The notes under the pieces: model-generated
What the model was told of the DNA's origin: nothing
Database searches by the model: none
What the model saw: only the letters and a program-made list of their open reading frames with translations
Made by a program: the position numbers and the translations under genes
Source: Methylophaga sp. 42_25_T18
GTDB lineage: Bacteria > Pseudomonadota > Gammaproteobacteria > Nitrosococcales > Methylophagaceae
Direction: 5' to 3'
Length of the DNA: 64,000 nucleotides
NCBI GenBank assembly: GCA_002163085.1
Contig: MAAJ01000011.1
Location: forward strand, 62,001 to 126,000
Part shown: piece by piece, positions 8,342 to 19,997 of the stretch
Position numbering within the stretch: position 1 is the first letter of the stretch
Layout of the letters: each line of letters opens with the position of its first letter

Positions 8342-9070
8342 TCAACCGACTTGCCTCCCCTCCTTCAAAAATACCGACTTACTTAACACTAAAAAGTAAG
8401 CGGTTGATAATCCCGCCGAACCAAAAATCATACACATTACTACAATTTGGTAGTGGGCTGCCGTGATAGGTGAAACACCTGATAAAATCTGGCCCGTCAT
8501 CATTCCAGGTAATGAGACTAAGCCCACAGCAAACATAGAGTTAACAACTGGAATGAAGGCTGCTTGAAAGGCGATTGCTTTCGCTTTTGAATAGTCAACA
8601 TCACGTTCTAATTCGGCATGCAAACGTTCGGCAGCTAAACTGACACTGTTCATCGAGTTGGCGAATATCATTCCTGCTAATGGAATCATATATTGTGGTT
8701 GGAACCACGGTTGTAAAGAGATTACACCTTGGCTAACTAAAGCTAAGGTCAAACCACCGCCCACTAGAATCGACCAAAAGGCATGTTTGAATAGCTCTGT
8801 TCTTCGTATTTTAACCGTACCTAATGCAATCCAACTTGATGCTATGACCATAACGAGCATAACCAACACAACCAGCCATGCTTTGTCTGCTTCAAATATC
8901 GTGGTGAGCACATAGCCGACCAGCAAAAGTTGTATCAACATGCGTACTACTGAATAAACTGCATTGGTCGCATCTAATGACCATTTATATAAAATAAACA
9001 ATACCAGTAGCACTGGTATAAAGGCTAACGCCAGATTAAATGGTGGGATAATTTGAATTGATGTGCTCAT
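8342..9070 (-). CDS. fetB: ABC transporter permease, FetB/YbbM-like (UPF0014)
   Basis: A membrane protein of about 242 residues with six to seven hydrophobic helices. The blocks VVRMLIQLLLVGYVL, IPLAGMIFANSMNS and LPGMMTGQILSGVSP are typical of the FetB/UPF0014 family. In Escherichia coli FetB pairs with the ATPase FetA in iron export and oxidative-stress resistance. I chose the ATG at 9070 because AGGA lies 6-7 bp upstream. The longer frame from 9100 would start inside the acnB terminator. No FetA-type ATPase gene is adjacent, so the partner must be elsewhere. Confidence 0.85.
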   Translation of the reverse strand: MSTSIQIIPPFNLALAFIPVLLVLFILYKWSLDATNAVYSVVRMLIQLLLVGYVLTTIFEADKAWLVVLVMLVMVIASSWIALGTVKIRRTELFKHAFWSILVGGGLTLALVSQGVISLQPWFQPQYMIPLAGMIFANSMNSVSLAAERLHAELERDVDYSKAKAIAFQAAFIPVVNSMFAVGLVSLPGMMTGQILSGVSPITAAHYQIVVMCMIFGSAGLSTAYFLVLSKSVFLKEGRQVG

Positions 9071-9084
9071 ATTTTTTCCTAAAA

Positions 9085-9118
9085 AAAAGGCTGTATCCAA
9101 TACTGGAAACAGCCTTTT
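9085..9118 (-). terminator. Rho-independent terminator after acnB
   Basis: AAAAGGCTGT (9085-9094) and ACAGCCTTTT (9109-9118) form a perfect 10-bp stem, extended by TCCA/TGGA inside. On the minus strand it is followed by a run of eight T residues. It lies between acnB and the FetB-like gene. Confidence 0.88.
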
Positions 9119-9143
9119 AATCTAACTATAATTTAGATATAAA

Positions 9144-11678
9144 TCAATTGGATGCTGTTTTATATTCATCCATTTCATTGAAGTTTAAATAGCGGTAAAT
9201 ATCAGCCGACATAGGTTCGATGCCTGCGACTTTTTCTTGATATTCAGCAACGGTTGGTAGACGTCCCATGCTTGCCACTACGGCCGCTAATTCTGCCGAT
9301 GATAAATACACATCAGCACCATTACCCAAACGATTTGGGAAGTTACGCGTTGAGGTTGATACTACGGTGGCATTATCAGCAACGCGTGCTTGGTTACCCA
9401 TGCATAATGAACAACCCGGCGTTTCTGTACGTGCCCCTACACGACCAAAGATGCTGTAATAGCCTTCTTCTGTGAGTTGGCGAGCATCCATTTTCGTTGG
9501 TGGTGCAATCCACAATTTGGTTGGTAAGTTACCCATATTTTCTAGCACTTTACCAGCTGCACGATAATGACCGATATTAGTCATACATGAACCAATAAAG
9601 ACTTCATCAATCTCGATGCCTTGTAATTCTGATAAGGGTTTAACATCATCAGGATCATTAGGACAGGCTAGTAACGGTTCTTTGATTTCATTTAAATCAA
9701 TTTCGATGACTTCAGCATATTCAGCATCGGCATCGCGTTCTAATAGCTCAGGGTTTTCTAACCATGCTTTCATCGAATCGATACGACGCTGTAAAGTACG
9801 TTCGTCTTCGTAACCCTGGGCAATCATCCATTCCAATAATGAAATATTTGAATTTAGAAATTCAATAATTGGCTCTTTGTTCAGGTGAACCGTACACCCA
9901 TTGGCTGAACGTTCGGCTGATGCATCGGATAACTCAAAAGCTTGTTCGACTTTAAGATCTGGCAAACCTTCAATTTCTAATACTCGGCCATTAAAGATAT
10001 TTTTCTTACCTTTTTTCTCAACCGTTAATAGGCCTCTTTGAATGGCAGCATAAGGAATTGCATTTACCAAATCACGTAAGGTAATGCCTGGCTGCATTTC
10101 GCCTTTAAATCGTACCAATACTGATTCAGGCATATCAACAGGCATTACACCTAAAGCTGCAGCAAAAGCCACTAGGCCTGAACCTGCTGGGAAACTAATG
10201 CCAATTGGGAAACGCGTATGTGAATCACCACCGGTACCAACCGTATCTGGCAATATCATGCGATTTAACCATGAATGGATAACACCATCACCTGGACGCA
10301 ATGAAACACCACCACGGGTACTAATAAAGTCCGGTAATGAATGCTGCAGTTTGATATCAACGGGTTTAGGATAGGCTGCAGTATGACAGAAGGACTGCAT
10401 CACTAAGTCTGATGAAAAACCTAAACAGGCTAGTTCTTTTAGCTCATCACGTGTCATTGCGCCGGTAGTATCTTGCGATCCCACTGTTGTAACTTTTGGT
10501 TCGCAATACGTACCCGGGCGTACACCTTCAACACCACAAGCTTTACCGACCATTTTTTGTGCTAAGGTAAAACCTTTGCCGGTATCGTCGGGAGCCACTG
10601 GGCGAAGAAATACATCTGATGCTGGCAACGATAAGGTTTCACGTGCTTTATCGGTTAAACCACGACCAATAATTAACGGAATACGTCCACCGGCACGGAC
10701 TTCATCCGCTAAGGTTGTTGGACGCATATTAAATTCAGCAATCACATCACCGGCTTCATTCAAAATTTGGCCATCGTATGGCCGAATGGTAATCACATCA
10801 CCCATGTTTAGGTTTTGCACATCGCATTCGATCGGCAGTGCGCCAGAGTCTTCTGCTGTATTAAAGAAGATAGGCGCAATGTTATTGCCTAAAACCACAC
10901 CACCTTGGCGTTTGTTCGGCACAAACGGAATATCTTTACCCATATGCCATAACACAGAGTTAATGGCTGATTTACGTGATGAGCCTGTTCCAACCACATC
11001 ACCCACATACGCTAAAGGGTGGCCTTTTTCTTTTAAGGTTTCGATAGTTTGTAAACCATCGGGCATTTTACTGACCAACATGGCTTTAGCATGCAAAGGA
11101 ATATCTGGACGACTCCATGCTTCTGTTGCAGGTGACAAGTCATCGGTATTGGTTTCGCCTGGCACTTTGAATACCGTAACGGTAATGCTTTCCGGCAGTG
11201 CAGGTTTGGCCTTAAACCATTCTGCATCTGCCCACGCTTGAACTACGCGTTTAGCGTGTTCGTTGTTGGCTGTTTTTTCAATCACATCATGATAGGCATC
11301 ATAAACCAGTAAGGTTTTGGATAATGCTTCTTCAGCAGCATCTGCTGTTGCTGCAACATCAAGTAAATCAATCAATGGCTGAATGTTATAACCACCCATC
11401 ATTGTGCCTAATAACTCGGTCGCATAGACAGGGCTTATCGAATCACATGAAACAGTGCCTTTGGCCACATCCGCTAAAAATCCCGCTTTGACATAAGCAG
11501 CCTGATCAACACCAGGTGGTACGCGATGAATAAGTAGATCAAGTAATGTTTGGCTATTGTCACCTTTCGGTTGTTTTAGTAGCTCGACTAAACCGGTAAC
11601 TTGTTCAGCATCTAAGGGTAATGGGGGAAGGTCTTCTTGACCGCGTTGTTCGACATGACTTTGATATTCTGTCAGCAC
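9144..11678 (-). CDS. acnB: Aconitate hydratase B
   Basis: AcnB isomerises citrate to isocitrate in the TCA cycle and often also acts on 2-methylisocitrate. The 844-residue length is close to the usual 850-870. The AcnB-specific order is visible: a helical N-terminal domain (about 1-155), the swivel domain with [18 protein letters not shown] (about 230), then the catalytic core. The 4Fe-4S ligands are the cysteines of [11 protein letters not shown] and [11 protein letters not shown]. The gene stands alone and ends in a strong terminator. Confidence 0.97.
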   Translation of the reverse strand: MLTEYQSHVEQRGQEDLPPLPLDAEQVTGLVELLKQPKGDNSQTLLDLLIHRVPPGVDQAAYVKAGFLADVAKGTVSCDSISPVYATELLGTMMGGYNIQPLIDLLDVAATADAAEEALSKTLLVYDAYHDVIEKTANNEHAKRVVQAWADAEWFKAKPALPESITVTVFKVPGETNTDDLSPATEAWSRPDIPLHAKAMLVSKMPDGLQTIETLKEKGHPLAYVGDVVGTGSSRKSAINSVLWHMGKDIPFVPNKRQGGVVLGNNIAPIFFNTAEDSGALPIECDVQNLNMGDVITIRPYDGQILNEAGDVIAEFNMRPTTLADEVRAGGRIPLIIGRGLTDKARETLSLPASDVFLRPVAPDDTGKGFTLAQKMVGKACGVEGVRPGTYCEPKVTTVGSQDTTGAMTRDELKELACLGFSSDLVMQSFCHTAAYPKPVDIKLQHSLPDFISTRGGVSLRPGDGVIHSWLNRMILPDTVGTGGDSHTRFPIGISFPAGSGLVAFAAALGVMPVDMPESVLVRFKGEMQPGITLRDLVNAIPYAAIQRGLLTVEKKGKKNIFNGRVLEIEGLPDLKVEQAFELSDASAERSANGCTVHLNKEPIIEFLNSNISLLEWMIAQGYEDERTLQRRIDSMKAWLENPELLERDADAEYAEVIEIDLNEIKEPLLACPNDPDDVKPLSELQGIEIDEVFIGSCMTNIGHYRAAGKVLENMGNLPTKLWIAPPTKMDARQLTEEGYYSIFGRVGARTETPGCSLCMGNQARVADNATVVSTSTRNFPNRLGNGADVYLSSAELAAVVASMGRLPTVAEYQEKVAGIEPMSADIYRYLNFNEMDEYKTASN

Positions 11679-11762
11679 GTAAAAACTCCAATATCGTGGC
11701 TATAGATAACGCATATATTAACTCATAATGAATAAGCTCACTGGGTCAAACAGCAGATCTGG

Positions 11763-11768
11763 TATAAT
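11763..11768 (+). promoter_or_regulatory. purB: Candidate -10 element for purB
   Basis: A perfect TATAAT lies 39 bp before the purB start in the 128-bp gap from acnB. No convincing -35 hexamer is seen at 16-18 bp, so the element is tentative. The purB ribosome-binding site GGAG is at 11799-11802. Confidence 0.4.
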
Positions 11769-11785
11769 TTTTTGCAATTTTATAG

Positions 11786-13174
<1,389 letters not shown>

Positions 13175-13177
13175 GTC

Positions 13178-13684
13178 ATGACTGACTCGCTCTCGACTAG
13201 TGATGATAATCAAACCATCCACTTTGATGGTCGAGAGCAAACAACAAATCTCGCCTTGCAACTTGTGCAGCAAGCAAGGCGAGAAATTTGTTTTTTTGGG
13301 AGCAATTTAGATGCTGTGTTGTTTGATCATAGCGACATTGTAGATTGCATCAGCGAATTTGCTCGGCGAAGTGATCGAACCGAGGTCAGATTTGTTGTCC
13401 ATTCCACCCTAAAGAATCTTCAAAATAGTCACGTTTTACTTCCGCTAGCCCAACGACTTTCTAGTTCAATTCATATCCATACAACAGATCGACAACATCA
13501 TGATTTAAGTCAGATGTTTCTACTGATTGATGATAATGCCTATTTGTATTGTAAAAATAATGAGGTTTACGCAGGCAGGGCATCTTTAAATGATCGCCAG
13601 GAAGTGCATTCATTAAAACAAACGTTTAGTGAAATTTGGAATCACAGTATTAGCGATATCAATACAAGGCGGTTAGGTATATGA
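13178..13684 (+). CDS. Conserved hypothetical protein (DUF7931-like)
   Basis: A 168-residue soluble protein starting 4 bp after the purB stop and overlapping the next gene by 4 bp (ATGA). The sequence suggests an alpha/beta fold resembling a non-catalytic phospholipase-D-like half (ARREICFFGSNLDAVLFD, then FLLIDDNAYLYCKNNEVYAG). No HxK catalytic motif is present. I associate it with the small family annotated DUF7931, whose function is unknown. The tight spacing implies translation coupled to purB and the exported secretin-like protein. Confidence 0.75.
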   Translation: MTDSLSTSDDNQTIHFDGREQTTNLALQLVQQARREICFFGSNLDAVLFDHSDIVDCISEFARRSDRTEVRFVVHSTLKNLQNSHVLLPLAQRLSSSIHIHTTDRQHHDLSQMFLLIDDNAYLYCKNNEVYAGRASLNDRQEVHSLKQTFSEIWNHSISDINTRRLGI

Positions 13685-14484
13685 AAATATTATTGTTTGT
13701 TGTATTAGGTCTTTTTTCTGTGTCCCTTTATGCAACGCCCAAAATTGAAACAATAGAGTTACAACATCGTTTAGCCACTGAAATATTGTCAGATATTCAA
13801 GCCTTTTTACCTCAAGACAGCACTGCTCGAGCATTTCAAAACTTAATCATCATTAAAGCTGAGCCAGCGACGATCAATGAAATAAAAGGTCTAATTCAAC
13901 AACTAGATCAGCCTCTACAACGTATTAAAATTACGGTCATCCGAACAGATCAAATCCTAGGCGATAGACAAGCAACTCAGACTACAGCCGAGGTCGAAAT
14001 TTCAGATGGTGATGTCGATGCTGCTGTCGGTATTCGTCATTGGTCTACCAAAGAAAGTCGTGATAGAGATCAACAATATCGCGCTCAAGGTATTGCAGGT
14101 AATCCAATCACCATCTCAATGGGTCAAGACATACCACAACATGAACAACTGATTTTTATTGGCTCAAATGGTGATATGGCGGTTGAGACAAGTACCTCAT
14201 ATATCAGTTTAGATAATGGTTTCCAGGCCGTTGCTCGCCTGATAAATAATCAACAAGTGCATGTCGATATTCATCCTTTCTTTAGCCAATTATCTGCTCG
14301 AAATGGCATCATTGAACAAAGTCAGGTCATCACTACTTTAGTCGGTCCTATAGGCCAATGGCTGGAATTAGGGCATATCAGTGATGAAGAAAACATCGAT
14401 AATAGCGGTGTGAAACGTTACCATAGTCATCAAACACAACAACAAAGGCTCTATCTCAAAATTGAGCCTGTCCCTGTACATTAA
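13681..14484 (+). CDS. Exported secretin N-domain-like protein
   Basis: A 267-residue protein with a signal peptide (about 1-18, ending LYA). Residues 22-75 (RLATEILSDIQAFLPQDST then LIIIKAEPATINEIKGLIQQLDQP) match the NolW/N1-type fold found in type II/III secretin N-termini. The C-terminal region lacks a clear secretin pore and is too short for one. It is probably periplasmic. Its gene overlaps the DUF7931-like gene by 4 bp. The role is unknown, and pilus or secretion assembly is only one possibility. Confidence 0.7.
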   Translation: MKILLFVVLGLFSVSLYATPKIETIELQHRLATEILSDIQAFLPQDSTARAFQNLIIIKAEPATINEIKGLIQQLDQPLQRIKITVIRTDQILGDRQATQTTAEVEISDGDVDAAVGIRHWSTKESRDRDQQYRAQGIAGNPITISMGQDIPQHEQLIFIGSNGDMAVETSTSYISLDNGFQAVARLINNQQVHVDIHPFFSQLSARNGIIEQSQVITTLVGPIGQWLELGHISDEENIDNSGVKRYHSHQTQQQRLYLKIEPVPVH

Positions 14485-14496
14485 TAAAGAGAGTTT

Positions 14497-15099
14497 ATGG
14501 ATATTAAAGAAGCGATCACTAATCGTCGTTCGGTGAAGCATTATAATACTGAACATGAAATGAGTGAGGCCGAGATAGAAGAGCTCATGCAACATGCGAT
14601 TTTGTCGCCTACCGCATTTAATATTCAACATTGGCGTTTTGTCCAAGTACAAGATAAAGAAAAACGTCAACTCATTGAGGACGCAAGTTGGGGACAAAAA
14701 CAAGTAACTGAAGCGTCATTACTGCTGATTTTGTGTGCGGATCTTAATGCTTGGGAAAAAACACCAGAACGATACTGGCGTAATGCACCTACCGAAGTGC
14801 AAGGCTTTTTATTGCCCGCCATTGAAAATTACTATACCAACCACCATCAAGCACAGCGTGATGAATGTCTAAGATCTTCTAGCATTGCTGCGATGAACAT
14901 TATGTTAATGGCAAAAGGTATGGGTTATGACAGTTGCCCGATGGATGGCTTTGATTTTGATCAAGTCGCTAAAATCATCAAGCTGCCCCATGATCATATT
15001 ATTACCATGATGATTACTGTCGGTAAAAGCCGAGAAGATGCTAGACCGCGTCCAGGCCAGTTACCTTTAAAAGAGGTATTTCTTACCGATAGTTTTTAA
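14497..15099 (+). CDS. Nitroreductase family protein
   Basis: A 200-residue FMN-dependent oxidoreductase. The start MDIKEAITNRRSVKHYN carries the family's RRSVR-type FMN phosphate motif. The ILSPTAFNIQHWRFV block and the C-terminal MGYDSCPMDGFD block are typical. Substrate unknown: nitroaromatics, quinones or flavin are possible. It starts 12 bp after the secretin-like gene, with AGAGAG upstream, and may be the last gene of the purB run. It converges with a diguanylate cyclase gene 5 bp away. Confidence 0.9.
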   Translation: MDIKEAITNRRSVKHYNTEHEMSEAEIEELMQHAILSPTAFNIQHWRFVQVQDKEKRQLIEDASWGQKQVTEASLLLILCADLNAWEKTPERYWRNAPTEVQGFLLPAIENYYTNHHQAQRDECLRSSSIAAMNIMLMAKGMGYDSCPMDGFDFDQVAKIIKLPHDHIITMMITVGKSREDARPRPGQLPLKEVFLTDSF

Positions 15100-15104
15100 G
15101 GCTA

Positions 15105-16142
15105 TTAGATAACCGGTGGCTGAGCTTCAGTCACCGCATTTCGACCTTTACGCTTAGACATATATAAAGCACGATCAGCACGCTGCAAAAAGCTTTCAAC
15201 CCCTTCAGATGGGAAATAATGAGCCACACCCAAAGACAAGGTGATTTTCCCTAAAGATTGCTGGGTATCTTTACGCTGAACTCGTGTCGAGGCAACGTCA
15301 ATGCGAATATTCTCAGCCAGTTTCTTGGCATTTTGCAAACTGGTATTGAGCAAAATAATGGCAAACTCTTCACCGCCATAACGTGCGACTAAATCTCGCC
15401 CTTTAACGGCATCTTTCAATGTGTTTGCTACAACTTTTAATACTTGATCGCCGACTAAATGACCATGAGTATCATTGATTGTTTTGAACATATCTAAATC
15501 AGAGAAGATCAAACACACTTCAACACCTGATTTATCTGATTCTCGTGTGAGTTTCAGCAGCATATCATCAAACGCTTTACGATTTGCCAGCTTAGTTAAT
15601 GTATCGGTTTTTGCTTCTCGTTTAGCTTCATCCAAGTCTTTTTTAAGCTCTCGCATTTCAGATGAAACCGAACTTAGTCGCTCGGTCAGTATCTCAGATG
15701 ACGATGCCACTAATTTTGCTTCTGATAACACTTCATCAACTATCGAATGCATTTCGGTGCGTGACATATCAGGATGAAATTTAGCGATAACTTCTTGTAG
15801 GCGATGATTGCTTTTCTCTGATGCTACCGCACCACTAGCAAGGAAGGTCAGTACTTCGGTTAATATTCGACGAATATCTTGTCGCATTTCAACCAAGGCA
15901 GCTTGGTCTTTTTCGCGATCAAAAAATCGTTCATATAACTTACGACTATCACTATCTGACAGCTGGTGCTCACTTTCTAACTGTTGATCAACAGCATCAA
16001 TAAGGGCACCATTTTTACCTGCAACATATTCATACCAGACCGCGTAATTAGCAGGGGTCATTGCAATACCGTATTTTCTCATTAACGGTATTGCTAAACG
16101 CATATACTCAGCTGCTTTATCCTGATATTCGCTATATTCCAT
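15105..16142 (-). CDS. Diguanylate cyclase (GGDEF domain)
   Basis: The 345-residue protein has an N-terminal helical sensor-like region (about 1-165, including a coiled-coil stretch LSSVSSEMRELKKDLDEAK). The C-terminal GGDEF domain (about 170-340) has the active motif YGGEEF and DTLTKLANRKAFD. It should make cyclic di-GMP from GTP in the cytoplasm. No transmembrane segment is seen. An RxxD inhibitory site is not evident just before the GGEEF motif. The N-terminal domain's signal is unknown. Confidence 0.9.
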   Translation of the reverse strand: MEYSEYQDKAAEYMRLAIPLMRKYGIAMTPANYAVWYEYVAGKNGALIDAVDQQLESEHQLSDSDSRKLYERFFDREKDQAALVEMRQDIRRILTEVLTFLASGAVASEKSNHRLQEVIAKFHPDMSRTEMHSIVDEVLSEAKLVASSSEILTERLSSVSSEMRELKKDLDEAKREAKTDTLTKLANRKAFDDMLLKLTRESDKSGVEVCLIFSDLDMFKTINDTHGHLVGDQVLKVVANTLKDAVKGRDLVARYGGEEFAIILLNTSLQNAKKLAENIRIDVASTRVQRKDTQQSLGKITLSLGVAHYFPSEGVESFLQRADRALYMSKRKGRNAVTEAQPPVI

Positions 16143-16189
16143 ATTTTATTTTTTTATAGTTCCAAGAACATATTAAGCCTAAGCCTACG

Positions 16190-17392
16190 TTATTTACCGG
16201 CAATCCTCAAACGTAATGCATTAAGTTTGATGAACCCTTCGGCATCCTTTTGATTGTATGCACCTTCGTCATCTTCAAAGGTCGCGATCGACTCATCAAA
16301 TAAACTGTTTGTATCAGACTTGCGACCGACAACAGTGACGTTTCCTTTATAAAGTTTTACTCTTACATCCCCGTTAACTGTTTGTTGTGATTCATCGATC
16401 ATTACTTGCAACATTCTACGTTCTGGAGACCACCAATAGCCATTATAAATAAGGCTAGCGTAACGAGGCATTAATTCATCTTTTAAATGTGCAACTTCAC
16501 GATCGACAGTAATTGATTCAATCGCACGATGTGCTGGCAACATGATAGTACCTGCTGGCGTTTCATAACAGCCTCGAGCTTTCATGCCTACATAACGGTT
16601 TTCAACGATATCTAGACGGCCAATACCATTTTCACCGCCTACTTTGTTTAAATATTCCAACACAGTCGCTGGAGACATCGCTTCTCCATTTATCGCAACG
16701 ATATCACCCTTCTCATAACGTAACTCTAGGTAGCTCGGTGTATCAGGTGCATTTTCCGGTGAAACAGTCCAACGCCACATCGACTCTTCTGGTTCGGTCC
16801 AAGGGTCTTCCAACATATCACCTTCATAAGAAATATGAAGCAAGTTTGCATCCATAGAATAGGGTGATTTTTTACCGCGTTTCATTTCAACTGGAATTTT
16901 ATGTTTTTCAGCGTAATCCAGTAGTTTTTGACGAGAATTCAAATCCCATTCACGCCAAGGGGCAATGACTTTAATATCTGGGCTCAAGGCGTAAGCACCT
17001 AATTCAAAGCGAACTTGATCGTTGCCTTTGCCTGTCGCACCATGTGAAATAGCTTGTGCCCCGGTTTCTTTAGCGATTTCTACTAAACGTTTTGCAATTA
17101 ATGGACGAGCAATAGATGTACCTAATAGATATTCGCCTTCATAGACAGTATTGGCACGAAACATGGGAAACACATAATCACGGGAAAATTCTTCACGCAG
17201 ATCTTCGATAAAAATATCTTTAATGCCCAAAGACTGTGCTTTTGCACGTGCAGGTTCAACTTCTTCACCCTGCCCAAGGTCTGCTGTGAAGGTCACCACT
17301 TCACAATCATATTCATCTTGTAACCATTTCAAAATAACTGAGGTATCTAAACCTCCAGAATAGGCAAGGACGACTTTATTAATCTCGGACAT
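16190..17392 (-). CDS. argG: Argininosuccinate synthase
   Basis: ArgG joins citrulline and aspartate with ATP in arginine synthesis. The 400-residue length and the N-type PP-loop [16 protein letters not shown] are characteristic, with [15 protein letters not shown] and [12 protein letters not shown] as further family blocks. The gene stands alone between the diguanylate cyclase and dam, with a 47-bp gap to the dam stop on its upstream side. No ARG box was identified by eye. Confidence 0.97.
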   Translation of the reverse strand: MSEINKVVLAYSGGLDTSVILKWLQDEYDCEVVTFTADLGQGEEVEPARAKAQSLGIKDIFIEDLREEFSRDYVFPMFRANTVYEGEYLLGTSIARPLIAKRLVEIAKETGAQAISHGATGKGNDQVRFELGAYALSPDIKVIAPWREWDLNSRQKLLDYAEKHKIPVEMKRGKKSPYSMDANLLHISYEGDMLEDPWTEPEESMWRWTVSPENAPDTPSYLELRYEKGDIVAINGEAMSPATVLEYLNKVGGENGIGRLDIVENRYVGMKARGCYETPAGTIMLPAHRAIESITVDREVAHLKDELMPRYASLIYNGYWWSPERRMLQVMIDESQQTVNGDVRVKLYKGNVTVVGRKSDTNSLFDESIATFEDDEGAYNQKDAEGFIKLNALRLRIAGK

Positions 17393-17439
17393 GGCTGTGT
17401 TGTTTCCTGTAAATCAATTTTTTAATTGTGCGTATTGTA

Positions 17440-18231
17440 TCAAACTCCCCGTAGGGCAAGCACTTCTTTCACGGTCTGACGTTTACTTCCTATGCAACTT
17501 ATTCGCCGTGGCGCATCAAGGTATTTAAGTTTAAAGCCTAGATCACGATATAACTCTTTAATTCTCGGCGTGGCCTGATTTGAAAGCACTACTGGACCAT
17601 CGTGTAACGCTAACCATTCGGCCAATCGTACTTGGTCATGCCACTCAAAGCCTTGTTGGGAATATTGTCTAAATGGCACATCATAAGGTGGATCGGCATA
17701 AATAAAATCACCAGATTTAATATCTAAATCAGAAAAATCTTTATTAGCAAAATCCCAGTCAGCAACCGCATTTTGTAATTCTGAAAAATCTTCTAAATAA
17801 TTAATCTTTTTATATCGGCCAAACGGAACGTTGTATCCACCTGATTTATTAAATCGACATAAACCGTTATAACCCGTTCTATTTAAGTAATAAAATAGCT
17901 GCGCAGTTTTATCTAGCGAATGACCTGCTGCATTTAGGGTATTGAAGTCAGTTCGATACTGATAATAAACAGCCTCGTCATTTTCTAAAGGAATATTAAT
18001 CTGTAATCCCGTTTTTATCTGTTGATAAAAATTGATCAAGGCCGGATTAACATCATTCAGTAGAGCTGACTGAGGTTGCAAGCCTAAAGATACAGAAAGA
18101 CCGCCGCAAAATGGTTCAACTAACCGTGCATGTTTATGTTTTGACCAAATTTTAGCTAACTTTGGAATTAGCCAACGTTTGCCCCCCGCCCATTTCAGAG
18201 GGGGGCGTATTGGCGTTATCGCTTCAGCCAT
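17440..18231 (-). CDS. dam: DNA adenine methylase (Dam/D12 class)
   Basis: A 263-residue N6-adenine methyltransferase of the alpha class. The SAM-binding blocks PPLKWAGGKRWLIPKL and VEPFCGGLSVSLGL come before the catalytic DPPY (in YADPPYDVPF), the Dam order. GATC is the probable target, inferred from family resemblance. Unusually, the gene is only 2 bp downstream of lpdA on the same strand, so it appears to be the last gene of the pyruvate dehydrogenase operon. No restriction gene is adjacent, which fits a housekeeping Dam. Confidence 0.9.
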   Translation of the reverse strand: MAEAITPIRPPLKWAGGKRWLIPKLAKIWSKHKHARLVEPFCGGLSVSLGLQPQSALLNDVNPALINFYQQIKTGLQINIPLENDEAVYYQYRTDFNTLNAAGHSLDKTAQLFYYLNRTGYNGLCRFNKSGGYNVPFGRYKKINYLEDFSELQNAVADWDFANKDFSDLDIKSGDFIYADPPYDVPFRQYSQQGFEWHDQVRLAEWLALHDGPVVLSNQATPRIKELYRDLGFKLKYLDAPRRISCIGSKRQTVKEVLALRGV

Positions 18232-18233
18232 TG

Positions 18234-19997
18234 TTACTTAGAATGCAAGGTTTTTCGTGGTGGCAGTAAATCAGTAATACTGCCCTCTGCCATTTCAGCA
18301 GCAAATGCTAAGGTTTCAGATAATGTTGGATGTGGATGAATGGTTAAACCAATATCTTCAGCATCGGCACCCATTTCAAGAGCTAATACGGCTTCGGCAA
18401 TTAATTCACCTGCATTCGGACCAACGATACCGGCACCAATAATTCGACCCGTTTCTTTTTCAAATAATGCTTTTGTTAAACCTTCATCACGACCTAGGCT
18501 CAAGCTACGTCCACTTGCAGCCCATGGGAAAGCACCTTTCACATAATCAATTTTCTGTGCTTTGGCTTCCGTTTCACTCACGCCCATCCATGCGACTTCT
18601 GGATCAGTATAGGCAACAGAAGGAATAGTCATCGGATCAAAGGCTGATTTCAGGCCGGTAATAACTTCAGCAGCCACCTTCGCTTCGTGTACTGCTTTGT
18701 GTGCCAACATAGGTTGACCAACGACGTCACCAATCGCATAAATATGCGGTACGTTCGTTTGCATTTGTGTATTAACAGCTATGAATCCGTAATCGTCGAC
18801 ATTTACACCGGCAGCTTCAGCATTAATCAACTTACCATTTGGTGAGCGACCAACAGCGACTAAGATCTTATCAAATACAACAGTTTCTGGTGCATCCTTG
18901 CCTTCAAGAGTCACTTTTAAACCATCATCTTGTGGTTCAATTTTTACGACCTTCGTATTAAGGTAAATAGCTTCGTATTGCGCTTTTATTTTTTTCAGTA
19001 AGGGTTTAACAATATCTTTATCCGTACCAGGGATAATACTGTCTTGTAACTCAACAACAGTAATATTTGAACCTAACGCATTGTATACCGTTGCCATCTC
19101 TAGGCCGATAATGCCACCGCCAATAACTAATAACTTCTCTGGGACATCGGCTAGATCCAATGCATCAGTAGAATCCAGCATTCGAAAATCATCATTCGGA
19201 AATACTGGTATTTTGGTCACACGAGAGCCGGCAGCAATGATGCAATCATCAAATGAAATAGTTTTAGTACCATCGCTTGTCTCAATTTGCATGCTGTTGT
19301 TTGATGCAAACTTCGCTTCGCCACGAATAATAGTAACTTTCCGTTGTTTTGCTAAGGCTGTTAGGCCTCCCGTAAGCTGATTAACAATGCTGTTTTTCCA
19401 TGCTTCAATTTTACGAATATCTATCTCAGGCTCAGCAAACGTAACACCATGATCACCCATATCCGCTGCTTCGTTAATTATTTGAGCGGTATGCAACAAA
19501 GCTTTTGATGGAATACAACCAACATTAAGGCAAACACCACCTATGCGTTCATGGCGTTCAATCATTACTACTTTCTTACCTAAGTCAGCAGCACGAAAGG
19601 CAGCAGTATAACCACCAGGACCAGAACCCAATACCAGCACTTCAGCGTGTTGATCAGCATCAACATTGATGGATGTTGCTTGTACTTTCTCAGTATTTTC
19701 AACAACGGTTTCAGCTACGGTGACTTCGGCTTTAACTACCGGCGCTGGCTCAGCAGAAGTTGTCGTTTCTACCGTTAAAATAACACTTCCTTCCGCTATC
19801 TTATCTCCCACTGCTACGTTTAAAGCAACGACAGTGCCCGCAACACTGCTTGGGATTTCCATCGCAGCTTTGTCAGATTCTAGAGTAATTATGTCTTGGT
19901 TTTCATCGATGCTATCGCCTACTGCAACTAATACATCAATAATTTCTACAGCGTCAAAATCACCAATATCTGGTACTTTGATTTCTACTACGCTCAT
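18234..19997 (-). CDS. lpdA: Dihydrolipoamide dehydrogenase (E3) with N-terminal lipoyl domain
   Basis: The 587-residue flavoprotein reoxidises dihydrolipoamide with NAD+ in the pyruvate dehydrogenase complex. It begins with a lipoyl domain (about 1-78, lipoylated Lys43 in ESDKAAM) and an Ala/Val-rich linker (about 80-112). The FAD/NAD core follows, with redox pair Cys156/Cys161 in GGVCLNVGCIPSK. The C-terminal dimer domain holds the catalytic HPHPTLSE. The N-terminal lipoyl extension is seen in some proteobacterial PDH E3s. Its start overlaps the aceF stop by 4 bp, so translation is coupled. Confidence 0.96.
   Translation of the reverse strand: MSVVEIKVPDIGDFDAVEIIDVLVAVGDSIDENQDIITLESDKAAMEIPSSVAGTVVALNVAVGDKIAEGSVILTVETTTSAEPAPVVKAEVTVAETVVENTEKVQATSINVDADQHAEVLVLGSGPGGYTAAFRAADLGKKVVMIERHERIGGVCLNVGCIPSKALLHTAQIINEAADMGDHGVTFAEPEIDIRKIEAWKNSIVNQLTGGLTALAKQRKVTIIRGEAKFASNNSMQIETSDGTKTISFDDCIIAAGSRVTKIPVFPNDDFRMLDSTDALDLADVPEKLLVIGGGIIGLEMATVYNALGSNITVVELQDSIIPGTDKDIVKPLLKKIKAQYEAIYLNTKVVKIEPQDDGLKVTLEGKDAPETVVFDKILVAVGRSPNGKLINAEAAGVNVDDYGFIAVNTQMQTNVPHIYAIGDVVGQPMLAHKAVHEAKVAAEVITGLKSAFDPMTIPSVAYTDPEVAWMGVSETEAKAQKIDYVKGAFPWAASGRSLSLGRDEGLTKALFEKETGRIIGAGIVGPNAGELIAEAVLALEMGADAEDIGLTIHPHPTLSETLAFAAEMAEGSITDLLPPRKTLHSK

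Noticed and set aside
10576-11241. A 221-codon open frame on the plus strand inside acnB
   Set aside because: It is antisense to a clear AcnB coding region, has no recognisable domain and reflects codon bias of the real gene.
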